The notes beneath the pieces are model-generated. The model did not search any database. It had not been told where the DNA came from and saw only the letters and a list, made by a program, of their open reading frames with translations. Shown here in pieces: positions 36,491 to 50,590 of a DNA stretch of 64,000 bases; the stretch's first letter is position 1, and every line of letters begins with the position of its first letter. The position numbers and the translations under genes are program-made. Origin of the DNA: Vespa crabro (taxonomy: Eukaryota; Arthropoda; Insecta; Hymenoptera; Vespidae); contig NC_060960.1 of NCBI RefSeq assembly GCF_910589235.1, positions 186,001-250,000 on the forward strand, given 5' to 3'.

Positions 36491-38859
36491 AAAAATGTTA
36501 CCAATCGATTCAGAACATTGCATTTCATAAGATCAAACATCCATTTTATATTGGAATCAAAGTTTTTTACATTCTTTCATATCGTATATACGATTTTTCG
36601 CTCAGATACGCGTATCGTCGAAAAACGAAAACATTGAAATCTCGTTCAATTTCATTGATTTTATATTCTATCGATGCAGAATAAAGAATATAACAAGAAT
36701 ATAACGTTTTTACTATCTTTAAATACGTGTTTTCATATGATAATTGTCGAAAAACGTAATCGACTTATGCGAATTTCGGTATATGCGAAGATAAAATCGT
36801 GAAATCTTTAATAATACTTGTACCACAGTTAGAAAAATGTTACCAATCGATTCAGAACATTGCATTTCATAAGATCAAACATCCATTTTATATTGGAATC
36901 AAAGTTTTTAACATTCTTTCATATCGTATATACGATTTTTCGCTCAGATACGCGTATCGTCGAAAGACGAAAACTTGAAATCTCGTTCAATTTCATTGAT
37001 TGTATATCCTATCGATGCAGAATAAAGAATGTAACAAGAATATAACGTTTTTACTATGTTTAAATACGCGTTTTCATATGATAATTGTCGAAAAACGTAA
37101 TCGACATACGCGAATTTCGGTATATGCGAAGATAAAATCGTGAAATCTTTAATAATACTTGTACCACAGTTAGAAAAATGTTACCAATCGATTCAGAACA
37201 TTGCATTTCATAAGATCACACATCCATTTTATATTGGAATTAAAGTTTTTAACATTCTTTCATTTCGTATATACGATTTTTCGCTCAGATACGCGTATCG
37301 TCGAAAAACGAAAACATTGAAATCTCGTTCAATTTCATTGATTTTATATTCTATCGATGCAGTATAAAGAATATAACAAGAATATAACGTTTTTACTATG
37401 TTTAAATACGCGTTTTCATATGATAATTGTCGAAAAACATAATCGACATACGCGAATTACGGTATATGCGAAGATAAAATCGTGAAATCTTTAATAATAC
37501 TTGTGCCACAGTTAGAAAAATGTTACCAATCGATTCAGAACATTGCATTTCATAAGATCAAACATCTATTTTATATTGGAATCAAAGTTTTTAAGATTCT
37601 TTCATATCGTATATTCGATTTTTCGCTCATATACGAGTATCGTCGAAAAACGAAAACTTGAAATCTCGTTCAATTTCATTGATTTTATATTCTATCCATG
37701 CAGAATAAAGAATATAACAAGAATATAACGTTTTTACTATGTTTAAATACGCGTTTTCATATGATAATTGTCGAAAAACGTAATCGACATACGCGAATTT
37801 CGGTATATGCGAAGATAAAATCGTGAAATCTTTAGTAATACTTGCGCCACAGTTAGAAAAATGTTACCATTCGATTCAGAACATTGCATTTCATAAGATC
37901 AAACATCTATTTTATATTGGAATCAAAGTTTTTAACATTCTTTCATATCGTATATACGATTTTTCGCTCATATACGCGTATCGTCGAAAAACGAAAACTT
38001 GAAATCTCGTTCAATTTCATTGATTTTATATTCTATCGATGCAGAATAAAGAATATAACTAGAATATAACGTTTTTACTATGTTTAAATACGCGTTTTCA
38101 GATGATAATTGTCGAAAAACGTAATCGACATACGCGACCTTCGGTATATGCGAAGATAAAATCGTGAAATCTTTAATATTACTTGTGCCACATTTAGTAA
38201 AATGTTACCAATCGATTCAGAACATTGCATTTCATAAGATCATTCATCTATTTTATATTAGAATCAAAGTTTTTAACATTCTTTCATATCGTATATACGA
38301 TTTTTCGCTCATATACGCGTATCGTCGAAAAACGAAAACTTGAAATCTCGTTCAATTTCATTGATTTTATATTCTATCGATGCAGAATAAAGAATATAAC
38401 AAGAATATAACGTTTTTACTATGTTTAAATACGCGTTTTCCTATGATAATTGTCGAAAAACTTAATCGACATACGCGAATTTCGGTATATGCGAAGATAA
38501 AATCGTGAAATCTTTAATAATACTTGTACCACAGTTAGAAAAATGTTACCAATCGATTCAGAACATTGCATTTCATAAGATCAAACATCCATTTTATATT
38601 GGAATCAAAGTTTTTAACATTCTTTCATATCGTATATACGATTTTTCGCTCAGATACGCGTATCGTCGAAAAACGAAAACATTGAAATCTCGTTCAATTT
38701 CATTGATTTTATATTCTATCGATGCAGAATAAAGAATATAACAAGAATATAACGTTTTTACTATGTTTAAATACGCGTTTTCATATGATAATTGTCGAAA
38801 AACGTAATCGACATACGCGAATTTCGGTATATGCGAAGATAAAATCGTGAAATCTTTAA
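36470..38859 (+). repeat. 7-mer higher-order repeat, second copy of 34080-36469
   Basis: Units at 34080, 34422, 34763, 35105, 35446, 35787 and 36128 recur at 36470, 36812, 37153, 37495, 37836, 38177 and 38518, all offset by 2390 bp. The second copy has its own changes: CGAAAGACG and GAATGTAAC at 36812, GATCACACATCC and GGAATTAAAG at 37153, and CTTATGCG in the 36470 unit. The 29984-32373 units are a third, more distant member of the same 7-mer. Confidence 0.85.
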
Positions 38860-41800
38860 TAATACTTGTGCCACAGTTATAAAAATGTTACCAATCGATT
38901 CAGAACATTGCATTTCATAAGATCAAACATCTATTTTATATTGGAATCAAAGTTTTTAACATTCTTTCATATCGTATATACGATTTTTCGCTCATATACG
39001 CGTATCGTCGAAAAACGAAAACTTGAAATCTCGTTCAATTTCATTGATTTTATATTCTATCGATGCAGAATAAAGAATATAACAAGAATATAACGTTTTT
39101 ACTATGTTTAAATACGCGTTTTCATATGATAATTGTCGAAAAACGTAATCGACATACGCGAATTTCGGTATATGCGAAGATGAAATCGTGAAATCTTTAA
39201 TAATACTTGTACCACAGTTAGAAAAATGTTACCAATCGATTCAGAACATTGCATTTCATAAGATCAAACATCCATTTTATATTGGAATCAAAGTTTTTTA
39301 CATTCTTTCATATCGTATATACGATTTTTCGCTCAGATACGCGTATCGTCGAAAAACGAAAACATTGAAATCTCGTTCAATTTCATTGATTTTATATTCT
39401 ATCGATGCAGAATAAAGAATATAACAAGAATATAACGTTTTTACTATCTTTAAATAAGTGTTTTCATATGATAATTGTCGAAAAACGTAATCGACTTATG
39501 CGAATTTCGGTATATGCGAAGATAAAATCGTGAAATCTTTAATAATACTTGTACCACAGTTAGAAAAATGTTACCAATCGATTCAGAACATTGCATTTCA
39601 TAAGATCAAACATCCATTTTATATTGGAATCAAAGTTTTTAACATTCTTTCATATCGTATATACGATTTTTCGCTCAGATACGCGTATCGTCGAAAGACG
39701 AAAACTTGAAATCTCGTTAAATTTCATTGATTGTATATCCTATCGATGCAGAATAAAGAATGTAACAAGAATATAACGTTTTTACTATGTTTAAATACGC
39801 GTTTTCATATGATAATTGTCGAAAAACGTAATCGACATACGCGAATTTCGGTATATGCGAAGATAAAATCGTGAAATCTTTACTAATACTTGTACCACAG
39901 TTATAAAAATGTTACCAATCGATTCAGAACATTGCATTTCATAAGATCAAACATCTATTTTATATTGGAATCAAAGTTTTTAACATTCTTTCATATCGTA
40001 TATACGATTTTTCGCTCAGATACGCGTATCGTCGAAAGACGAAAACTTGAAATCTCGTTAAATTTCATTGATTGTATATCCTATCGATGCAGAATAAAGA
40101 ATGTAACAAGAATATAACGTTTTTACTATGTTTAAATACGCGTTTTCATATGATAATTGTCGAAAAACGTAATCGACATACGCGAATTTCGGTATATGCG
40201 AAGATAAAATCGTGAAATCTTTAATAATACTTGTACCACAGTTAGAAAAATGTTACCAATCGATTCAGAACATTGCATTTCATAAGATCAAACATCCATT
40301 TTATATTGGAATCAAAATTTTTAACATTCTTTCATTTCGTATATACGATTTTTCGCTCAGATACGCGTATCGTCGAAAAACGAAAACATTGAAATCTCGT
40401 TCAATTTCATTGATTTTATATTCTATCGATGCAGTATAAAGAATATAACAAGAATATAACGTTTTTACTATGTTTAAATACGCGTTTTCATATGATAATT
40501 GTCGAAAAACATAATCGACATACGCGAATTACGTTATATGCGAAGATAAAATCGTGAAATCTTTAATAATACTTGTGCCACAGTTAGAAAAATGTTACCA
40601 ATCGATTCAGAACATTGCATTTCATAAGATCAAACATCTATTTTATATTGGAATCAAAGTTTTTAAGATTCTTTCATATCGTATATTCGATTTTTCGCTC
40701 ATATACGCGTATCGTCGAAAAACGAAAACTTAAAATCTCGTTCAATTTCATTGATTTTATATTCTATCGATGCAGTATAAAGAATATAACAAGAATATAA
40801 CGTTTTTACTATGTTTAAATACGCGTTTTCATATGATAATTGTCGAAAAACATAATCGACATACGCGAATTACGTTATATGCGAAGATAAAATCGTGAAA
40901 TCTTTAATAATACTTGTGCCACAGTTAGAAAAATGTTACCAATCGATTCAGAACATTGCATTTCATAAGATCAAACATCTATTTTATATTGGAATCAAAG
41001 TTTTTAAGATTCTTTCATATCGTATATTCGATTTTTCGCTCATATACTCGTATCGTCGAAAAACGAAAACTTAAAATCTCGTTCAATTTCATTGATTTTA
41101 TATTCTATCCATGCAGAATAAAGAGTATAACAAGAATATAACGTTTTTACTATGTTTAAATACGCGTTTTCATATGATAATTGTCGAAAAACGTAATCGA
41201 CATACGCGAATTTCGGTATATGCGAAGATAAAATCGTGAAATCTTTAGTAATACTTGCGCCACAGTTAGAAAAATGTTACCAATCGATTCAGAACATTGC
41301 ATTTCATAAGATCAAACATCTATTTTATATTGGAATCAAAGTTTTTAACATTCTTTCATATCGTATAGACGATTTTTCGCTCATATACGCGTATCGTCGA
41401 AAAACGAAAACTTGAAATCTCGTTCAATTTCATTGATTTTATATTCTATCGATGCAGAATAAAGAATATAACAAGAATATAACGTTTTTACTTTCTTTAA
41501 ATACGTGTTTTCATATGATAATTGTCGAAAAACGTAATCGACATATGCGAATTTCGGTATATGCGAAGATAAAATCGTGAAATCTTTAATAATACTTGTA
41601 CCACAGTTAGAAAAATGTTACCAATCGATTCAGAACATTGCATTTCATAAGATCAAACATCCATTTTATATTGGAATTAAAGTTTTTAACATTCTTTCAT
41701 TTCGTATATACGATTTTTCGCTCAGATACGCGTATCGTCGAAAAACGAAAACATTGAAATCTCGTTCAATTTCATTGATTTTATATTCTATCGATGCAGA

Positions 41801-44660
41801 ATAAAGAATATAACAAGAATATAACGTTTTTACTATGTTTAAATACGCGTTTTCATATGATAATTGTCGAAAAACATAATCGACATACGCGAATTACGTT
41901 ACATGCGAAGATAAAATCGTGAAATCTTTATTAATACTTGTGCCACAGTTAGAAAAATGTTACCAATCGATTCAGAACATTGCATTTCATAAGATCAAAC
42001 ATCTATTTTATATTGGAATCAAAGTTTTTAAGATTCTTTCATATCGTATATACGATTTTTCGCTCATATACGCGTATCGTCGAAAAACGAAAACTTAAAA
42101 TCTCGTTCAATTTCATTGATTTTATATTCTATCGATGCAGAATAAAGAATATAACAAGAATATAACGTTTTTACTATGTTTAAATACGCGTTTTCATATG
42201 ATAATTGTCGAAAAACATAATCGACATACGCGAATTACGTTATATGCGAAGATAAAGTCGTGAAATCTTTAATAATACTTGTGCCACAGTTAGAAAAATG
42301 TTACCAATCGATTCAGAACATTGCATTTCATAAGATCAAACATCTATTTTATATTGGAATCAAAGTTTTCAAGATTCTTTCATATCGTATATTCGATTTT
42401 TCGCTCATATACTCGTATCGTCGAAAAACGAAAACTTAAAATCTCGTTCAATTTCATTGATTTTATATTCTATCCATGCAGAATAAAGAATATAACAAGA
42501 ATATAACGTTTTTACTATGTTTAAATACGCGTTTTCATATGATAATTGTCGAAAAACGTAATCGACATACGCGAATTTCGGTATATGCGAAGATAAAATC
42601 GTGAAATCTTTAGTAATACTTGCGCCACAGTTAGAAAAATGTTACCAATCGATTCAGAACATTGCATTTCATAAGATCAAACATCTATTTTATATTGGAA
42701 TCAAAGTTTTTAACATTCTTTCATATCGTATATACGATTTTTCGCTCATATACGCGTATCGTCGAAAAACGAAAATTTGAAATCTCGTTCAATTTCATTG
42801 ATTTTATATTCAATCGCTGCAGAATAAAGAATATAACAAGAATATAACGTTTTTACTATGTTTAAATACGCGTTTTCATATGATAATTGTCGAAAAACGT
42901 AATCGACATACGCGAATTTCGGTATATGCGAAGATAAAATCGTGAAATCTTTAATAATACTTGTGCCACAGTTATAAAAATGTTACCAATCGATTCAGAA
43001 CATTGCATTTCATAAGATCAAACATCTATTTTATATTGGAATCAAAGTTTTTAACATTCTTTCATATCGTATATACGATTTTTCGCTCATATACGCGTAT
43101 CGTCGAAAAACGAAAACTTGAAATCTCGTTCAATTTCATTGATTTTATATTCTATCGATGCAGAATAAAGAATATAACAAGAATATAACGTTTTTACTAT
43201 GTTTAAATACGCGTTTTCATATGATAATTGTCGAAAAACGTAATCGACATACGCGAATTTCGGTATATGCGAAGATAAAATCGTGAAATCTTTAATAATA
43301 CTTGTACCACAGTTAGAAAAATGTTACCAATCGATTCAGAACATTGCATTTCATAAGATCAAACATCCATTTTATATTGGAATCAAAGTTTTTAACATTC
43401 TTTCATATCGTATATACGATTTTTCGCTCAGATACGCGTATCGTCGAAAAACGAAAACATTGAAATCACGTTCAATTTCATTGATTTTATATTCTATCGA
43501 TGCAGAATAAAGAATATAACAAGAATATAACGTTTTTACTATCTTTAAATACGTGTTTTCATATGATAATTGTCGAAAAACGTAATCGACATATGCGAAT
43601 TTCGGTATATGCGAAGATAAAATCGTGAAATCTTTAATAATACTTGTACCACAGTTAGAAAAATGTTACCAATCGATTCAGAACATTGCATTTCATAAGA
43701 TCAAACATCCATTTTATATTGGAATCAAAGTTTTTAAGATTCTTTCATATCGTATATTCGATTTTTCGCTCATATACTCGTATCGTCGAAAAACGAAAAC
43801 TTAAAATCTCGTTCAATTTCATTGATTTTATATTCTATCCATGCAGAATAAAGAATATAACAAGAATATAACGTTTTTACTATGTTTAAATACGCGTTTT
43901 CATATGATAATTGTCGAAAAACGTAATCGACATACGCGAATTTCGGTATATGCGAAGATAAAATCGTGAAATCTTTAGTAATACTTGCGCCACAGTTAGA
44001 AAAATGTTACCAATCGATTCAGAACATTGCATTTCATAAGATCAAACATCTATTTTATATTGGAATCAAAGTTTTTAACAATCTTTCATATCGTATATAC
44101 GATTTTTCGCTCATATACGCGTATCGTCGAAAAACGAAAACTTGAAATCTCGTTCAATTTCATTGATTTTATATTCAATCGCTGCAGAATAAAGAATATA
44201 ACAAGAATATAACGTTTTTACTATGTTTAAATACGCGTTTTCATATGATAATTGTCGAAAAACGTAATCGACATACGCGAATTTCGGTATATGCGAAGAT
44301 AAAATCGTGAAATCTTTAATAATACTTGTGCCACAGTTATAAAAATGTTACCAATCGATTCAGAACATTGCATTTCATAAGATCAAACATCTATTTTATA
44401 TTGGAATCAAAGTTTTCAACATACTTTCATATCGTATATACGATTTTTCGCTCATATACGCGTATCGTCGAAAAACGAAAACTTGAAATCTCGTTCAATT
44501 TCATTGATTTTATATTCTATCGATGCAGAATAAAGAATATAACAAGAATATAACGTTTTTACTATGTTTAAATACGCGTTTTCATATGTTAATTGTCGAA
44601 AAACGTAATCGACATACGCGAATTTCGGTATATGCGAAGATGAAATCGTGAAATCTTTAT
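38860..44660 (+). repeat. Monomers M115-M131: reshuffled B- and D-type units
   Basis: Units at 39201 and 39543 match 36470 and 36812 at 2731 bp. The unit at 39884 is a tandem copy of the one at 39543 (CGAAAGACG, CGTTAAATTTC). Units at 38860 and 39201 recur at 42955 and 43296 at 4095 bp. The D-type pattern (TTAAGATTC, TATATTCG, CTTAAAATC) is at 40567, 40908, 42273 and 43638, with the 41932 unit similar but keeping TATATACG. The unit at 43638 is a chimera with a B-type left end (GTACCACAG, CATCCATTTTAT) and a D-type right end. Units at 42614 and 42955 resemble those at 43979 and 44320 at 1365 bp. Confidence 0.8.
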
Positions 44661-47389
44661 TAATACTTGTGCCACAGTTAGAAAAATGTTACCAATCGAT
44701 TCAGAACATTGCATTTCATAAGATCAAACATCTATTTTATATTGGAATCAAAGTTTTTAACATTCTTTCATATCGTATATACGATTTTTCGCTCATATAC
44801 GCGTATCGTCGAAAAACGAAAACTTGAAATCTCGTTCAATTTCATTGATTTTATATTCTATCGATGCAGAATAAAGAATATAACAAGAATATAACGTTTT
44901 TACTATGTTTAAATACGCGTTTTCATATGATAATTGTCGAAAAACGTAATCGACATATGCGAATTTCGGTATATGCGAAGATAAAATCGTGAAATCTTTA
45001 ATAATACTTGTGCCACAGTTAGAAAAATGTTACCAATCGATTCAGAACATTGCATTTCTTAAGATCAAACATCTATTTTATATTGGAATCAAAGTTTTTA
45101 ACATTCTTTCATATCGTATATACGATTTTTCGCTCATATACGCGTATCGTCGAAAAACGAAAACTTGAAATCTTGTTCAATTTCATTGATTTTATATTCT
45201 ACCGATGCAGAAAAAAAGACTATAACAAGAATATAAAGTTTTTACTTTGTTTAAATACGCGTTTTCGTATGATAATTGTCGAAAAACGTAATCGACATAC
45301 GCAAATTTCGGTATATGCGAAGATAAAATCGTGAAATCTTTAATAATACTTGTGCCACAGTTATAAAAATGTTACCAATCGATTCAGAACATTGCATTTC
45401 ACAAGATCAAACATCTATTTTATATTGGAATCAAAGTTTTTAACATTCTTTAATATCGTATATACGATTTTTCGCTCATATACGCGTATCGTCGAAAAAC
45501 GAAAACTTGAAATCTCGTTCAATTTCATTGATTTTATATTCTATCGACGCAGAATAAAGAATATAACAAGAATATAACGTTTTTACTATGTTTTAATACG
45601 CGTTTTCATATGATAATTGTCGAAAAACGGAAACGACATACGCGAATTTCGGTATATGCGAAGATAAAATCGAGAAATCTTTAATAATACTTGTGCCACT
45701 GTTAGAAAAATGTTACCAATCGATTCAGAACATTGCATTTCATAAGATCAAACATCTATTTTATATTGGAATCAAAGTTTTTAACATTCTTACATATCGT
45801 ATATACGATTTTTCGCTCATATACGCGTATCGTCGAAAAACGAAAACTTGAAATCTCGTTCAATTTCATTGATTTTATATTCTATCGATGCAGAATAAAG
45901 AATATAACAAGAATATAACGTTTTTACTATGTTTAAATACGCGTTTTCATATTATAATTGTCGAAAAACGTAATCGACATACGCGAATTTCGGTATATGC
46001 GAAGATAAAATCCTGTAATCTATAGTAATACTTGTGCCACAGTTAGAAAAATGTTACCAATCGATTCAGAACATTGCATTTCATAAGATCAAACATCTGT
46101 TTTATATTGGAATCAAAGTTTTTAACATTCTTTCATATCGTATATACGATTTTTCGCTCATATACGCGTATCGTCGAAAAACGAAAACTTGAAATCTCGT
46201 TCAATTTCATTGATTTTATATTCTATCGATGCAGAATAAAGAATATAACAAGAATATAACGTTTTTACTATGTTTAAATACGCGTTTTCATATGATAATT
46301 GTCGAAAAACGTAATCGACATATGCGAATTTCGGTATATGCGAAGATAAAATCGTGAAATCTTTAATAATACTTGTGCCACAGTTAGAAAAATGTTACCA
46401 ATCGATTCAGAACATTGCATTTCTTAAGATCAAACATCTATTTTATATTGGAATCAAAGTTTTTAACATTCTTTCATATCGTATATACGATTTTTCGCTC
46501 ATATACGCGTATCGTCGAAAAACGAAAACTTGAAATCTTGTTCAATTTCATTGATTTTATATTCTACCGATGCAGAATAAAGACTATAACAAGAATATAA
46601 AGTTTTTACTTTGTTTAAATACGCGTTTTCGTATGATAATTGTAGAAAAACGTAATCGACATACGCAAATTTCGGTATATGCGAAGATAAAATCGTGAAA
46701 TCTTTAATAATACTTGAGCCAAAGTTACAAAAATGTTACCAATCGATTCAGAACATTGCATTTCATAAGATCAATTATCTATTTTATATTGGAATCAAAG
46801 TTTTTAACATTCTTTCATATCGTATCTACGATTTTTCGCTCATATACGTGTATCGTCGAAAAACGAAAACTTGAAATCTCGTTCAATTTCATTGATTTTA
46901 TATTCTATCGATGCAGAATAAAGAATATAACAAGAATATAACGTTTTTACTATGTTTAAATACGCGTTTTCATATGATAATTGTCGAAAAACGTAATCGA
47001 CATACGCGAATTTCGGTATATGCGAAGATAAAATCGTGAAATCTTTAATAATACTTGTGCCACAGTTATAAAAATGTTACCAATCGATTCAGAACATTGC
47101 ATTTCACAAGATCAAACATCTATTTTATATTGGAATCAAAGTTTTTAACATTCTTTCATATCGTATATACGATTTTTCGCTCATATACGCGTATCGTCGA
47201 AAAACGAAAACTTGAAATCTCGTTCAATTTCATTGATTTTATATTCTATCGACGCAGAATAAAGAATATAACAAGAATATAACGTTTTTACTATGTTTAA
47301 ATACGCGTTTTCAGATGATAATTGTCGAAAAACGTAATCGACATACGCGACCTTCGGTATATGCGAAGATAAAATCGTGAAATCTTTAA
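44661..47389 (+). repeat. Monomers M132-M139: 4-mer and 5-mer copies
   Basis: The unit at 45002 (GCATTTCTTAAG, ATCTTGTTC, CTACCGATGCAG, AAAGTTTTTACTTTG, CGCAAATTTCGG) recurs at 46367, 1365 bp away. The unit at 45344 (CATTTCACAAG, CTATCGACGCAG) recurs at 47049, 1705 bp away. The 45002 unit has one extra A in GCAGAAAAAAAGAC. The right end of the 47049 unit (TTTTCAGATGATAA, CGACCTTCGG) and the left end of the next (TTAGTAAAATG, ATCATTCATC, TTAGAATC) match the D-region units at 37836 and 38177, 9213 bp upstream. Confidence 0.8.
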
Positions 47390-50300
47390 TAATACTTGTG
47401 CCACAGTTAGTAAAATGTTACCAATCGATTCAGAACATTGCATTTCATAAGATCATTCATCTATTTTATATTAGAATCAAAGTTTTTAACATTCTTTCAT
47501 ATCGTATATACGATTTTTCGCTCATATACGCGTATCGTCGAAAAACGAAAACTTGAAATCTCGTTCAATATTTTTGATTTTATATTCTATCGATGCAGAA
47601 TAAAGAATATAACAAGAATATAACGTTTTTACTATGTTTAAATACGCGTTTTCATATGATAATTGTCGAAAAACGTAATCGACATACGCGAATTTCGGTA
47701 TATGCGAAGATAAAATCGTGAAATCTGTAATAATACTTGTGCCACAGTTAGAAAAATGTTACCAATCAATTCAGAACATTGCATTTCATAAAATCAAACA
47801 TCTATTTTATATTGGAATCAAAGTTTTTAAAATTCTTTCATATCGTATATACGATTTTTCGCTCATATACGCGTATCGTCAAAAACGAAAACTTGAAATC
47901 TCGTTCAATTTCATTGATTTTATATTCTATCGATGCAGAATAAAGAATGTAACAAGAATATAACGTTTTTACTATGTTTAAATACGCGTTTTCATATGAT
48001 AATTGTCGAAATACGTAATCGACATACGCGGATTTCGGTATATGCGAAGATTAAATCGTGAAATCTTTTATAATACTTGTGCCACAGTTAGAAAAATGTT
48101 ACCAATCGATTCAGAACATTGCATTTCATAAGATCAAACATCTATTTTATATTGGAATCAAAGTTTTTAACATTCTTTCATATCGTATATACGATTTTTC
48201 GCTCATATACGCGTATCGTCGAAAAACGAAAACTTGAAATCTCGTTCAATTTCATTGATTTTATATTCTATCGATGCAGAATAAAGAATATAACAAGAAT
48301 ATAACGTTTTTACTATGTTTATATACGCGTTTTCATATGATAATTGTCGAAAAACGTAATCGACATACGCGGATTTCGGTATATGCGAAGATAAAATCGT
48401 GAAATCTTTTATAATACTTGTGCCACAGTTAGAAAAATGTTACCAATCGATTCAGGACATTGCATTTCATAAGATCAAACATCTATTTTATATTGGAATC
48501 AAAGTTTTTAACATTCTTTCATATCGTATATACGATTTTTCGCTCATATACGCGTATCGTCGATAAGCGAAAACTTGAAATCTCGTTCAATTTCATTGAT
48601 TTTATATTCTATCGATGCAGAATAAAGAATATAACAAGAATATAACGTTTTTACTATGTTTATATACGCGTTTTCATATGATAATTGTCGAAAAACGTAA
48701 TCGACATACGCGAATTTCGGTATATGCGAAGATAAAATCGTGAAATCTGTAATAATACTTGTGCCACAGTTAGAAAAATGTTACCAATCAATTCAGAACA
48801 TTGCATTTCATAAAATCAAACATCTATTTTATATTGGAATCAAAGTTTTTAAAATTCTTTCATATCGTATATACGATTTTTCGCTCATATACGCGTATCG
48901 TCAAAAACGAAAACTTGAAATCTCGTTCAATTTCATTGATTTTATATTCTATCGATGCAGAATAAAGAATGTAACAAGAATATAACGTTTTTACTATGTT
49001 TAAATACGCGTTTTCATATGATAATTGTCGAAATACGTAATCGACATACGCGGATTTCGGTATATGCGAAGATTAAATCGTGAAATCTTTTATAATACTT
49101 GTGCCACAGTTAGAAAAATGTTACCAATCGATTCAGAACATTGCATTTCATAAGATCAAACATCTATTTTATATTGGAATCAAAGTTTTTAACATTCTTT
49201 CATATCGTATATACGATTTTTCGCTCATATACGCGTATCGTCGATAAGCGAAAACTTGAAATCTCGTTCAATTTCATTGATTTTATATTCTATCGATGCA
49301 GAATAAAGAATATAACAAGAATATAACGTTTTTACTATGTTTATATACGCGTTTTCATATGATAATTGTCGAAAAACGTAATCGACATACGCGAATTTCG
49401 GTATATGCGAAGATAAAATCGTGAAATCTTTTATAATACTTGTGCCACAGTTAGAAAAATGTTACCAATCGATTCAGGACATTGCATTTCATAAGATCAA
49501 ACATCTATTTTATATTGGAATCAAAGTTTTTAACATTCTTTCATATCGTATATACGATTTTTCGCTCATATACGCGTATCGTCGATAAGCGAAAACTTGA
49601 AATCTCGTTCAATTTCATTGATTTTATATTCTATCGATGCAGAATAAAGAATATAACAAGAATATAACGTTTTTACTATGTTTATATACGCGTTTTCATA
49701 TGATAATTGTCGAAAAACGTAATCGACATACGCGAATTTCGGTATATGCGAAGATAAAATCGTGAAATCTATAATAATACTTGTGCCACAGTTAGAAAAA
49801 TGTTACCAATCGATTCAGAACATTGCATTTCATAAGATCATTCATCTATTTTATATTAGAATCAAAGTTTTTAACATTCTTTCATATCGTATATACGATT
49901 TTTCGCTCATATACGCGTATCGTCGAAAAACGAAAACTTGAAATCTCGTTCAATATTTTTGATTTTATATTCTATCGATGCAGAATAAAGAATATAACAA
50001 GAATATAACGTTTTTACTATGTTTAAATACGCGTTTTCATATGATAATTGTCGAAAAACGTAATCGACATACGCGAATTTCGGTATATGCGAAGATAAAA
50101 TCGTGAAATCTATAATAATACTTGTGCCACAGTTAGAAAAATGTTACCAATCGATTCAGAACATTGCATTTCATAAAATCAAACATCTATTTTATATTGG
50201 AATCAAAGTTTTTAAAATTCTTTCATATCGTATATACGATTTTTCGCTCATATACGCGTATCGTCAAAAACGAAAACTTGAAATCTCGTTCAATTTCATT

Positions 50301-50455
50301 GATTTTATATTCTATCGATGCAGAATAAAGAATGTAACAAGAATATAACGTTTTTACTATGTTTAAATACGCGTTTTCATATGATAATTGTCGAAATACG
50401 TAATCGACATACGCGAATTTCGGTATATGCGAAGATAAAATCGTGAAATCTATAA
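47390..50455 (+). repeat. Trimer higher-order repeat and flanking units
   Basis: Units at 47731, 48071 and 48412 recur at 48753, 49093 and 49434 at 1022 bp. Marks: GTATCGTCAAAAACG with GAATGTAAC and CGAAATACG; ordinary; and TTCAGGACATTGC with CGTCGATAAGCG. GTCGATAAGCG is absent from 48071 but present in 49093, so the second copy was altered by exchange. The units at 47390 and 49775 both carry ATCATTCATC, TTAGAATC and CAATATTTTTGATT. The unit at 50116 is another GTCAAAAACG unit. Confidence 0.8.
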
Positions 50456-50590
50456 TAATACTTGTGCCACAGTTAGAAAAATGTTACCAATCGATTCAGA
50501 ACATTGCATTTCATAAGATCATTCATCTATTTTATATTGGGATCAAAGTTTTTAACATTCTTTCATATCGTATATACGATTTTTCGCACA

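Larger units (their letters stand above)
10225..43637 (+). repeat. Range of the 342-bp B-type monomer subfamily
   Basis: Twenty-three monomers in this span carry one extra A (AAAACATTGAAATC instead of AAAACTTGAAATC). The mark usually travels with GTACCACAG, CATCCATTTTAT and CTCAGATACGCG. Their starts are 10225, 12952, 14317, 15000, 16706, 23503, 27594, 27936, 28278, 29984, 30667, 32032, 33397, 34080, 34763, 36128, 36470, 37153, 38518, 39201, 40225, 41590 and 43296. None occurs before 10.2 kb or after 43.6 kb. Most other units in the span are ordinary 341-bp types. Confidence 0.85.
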
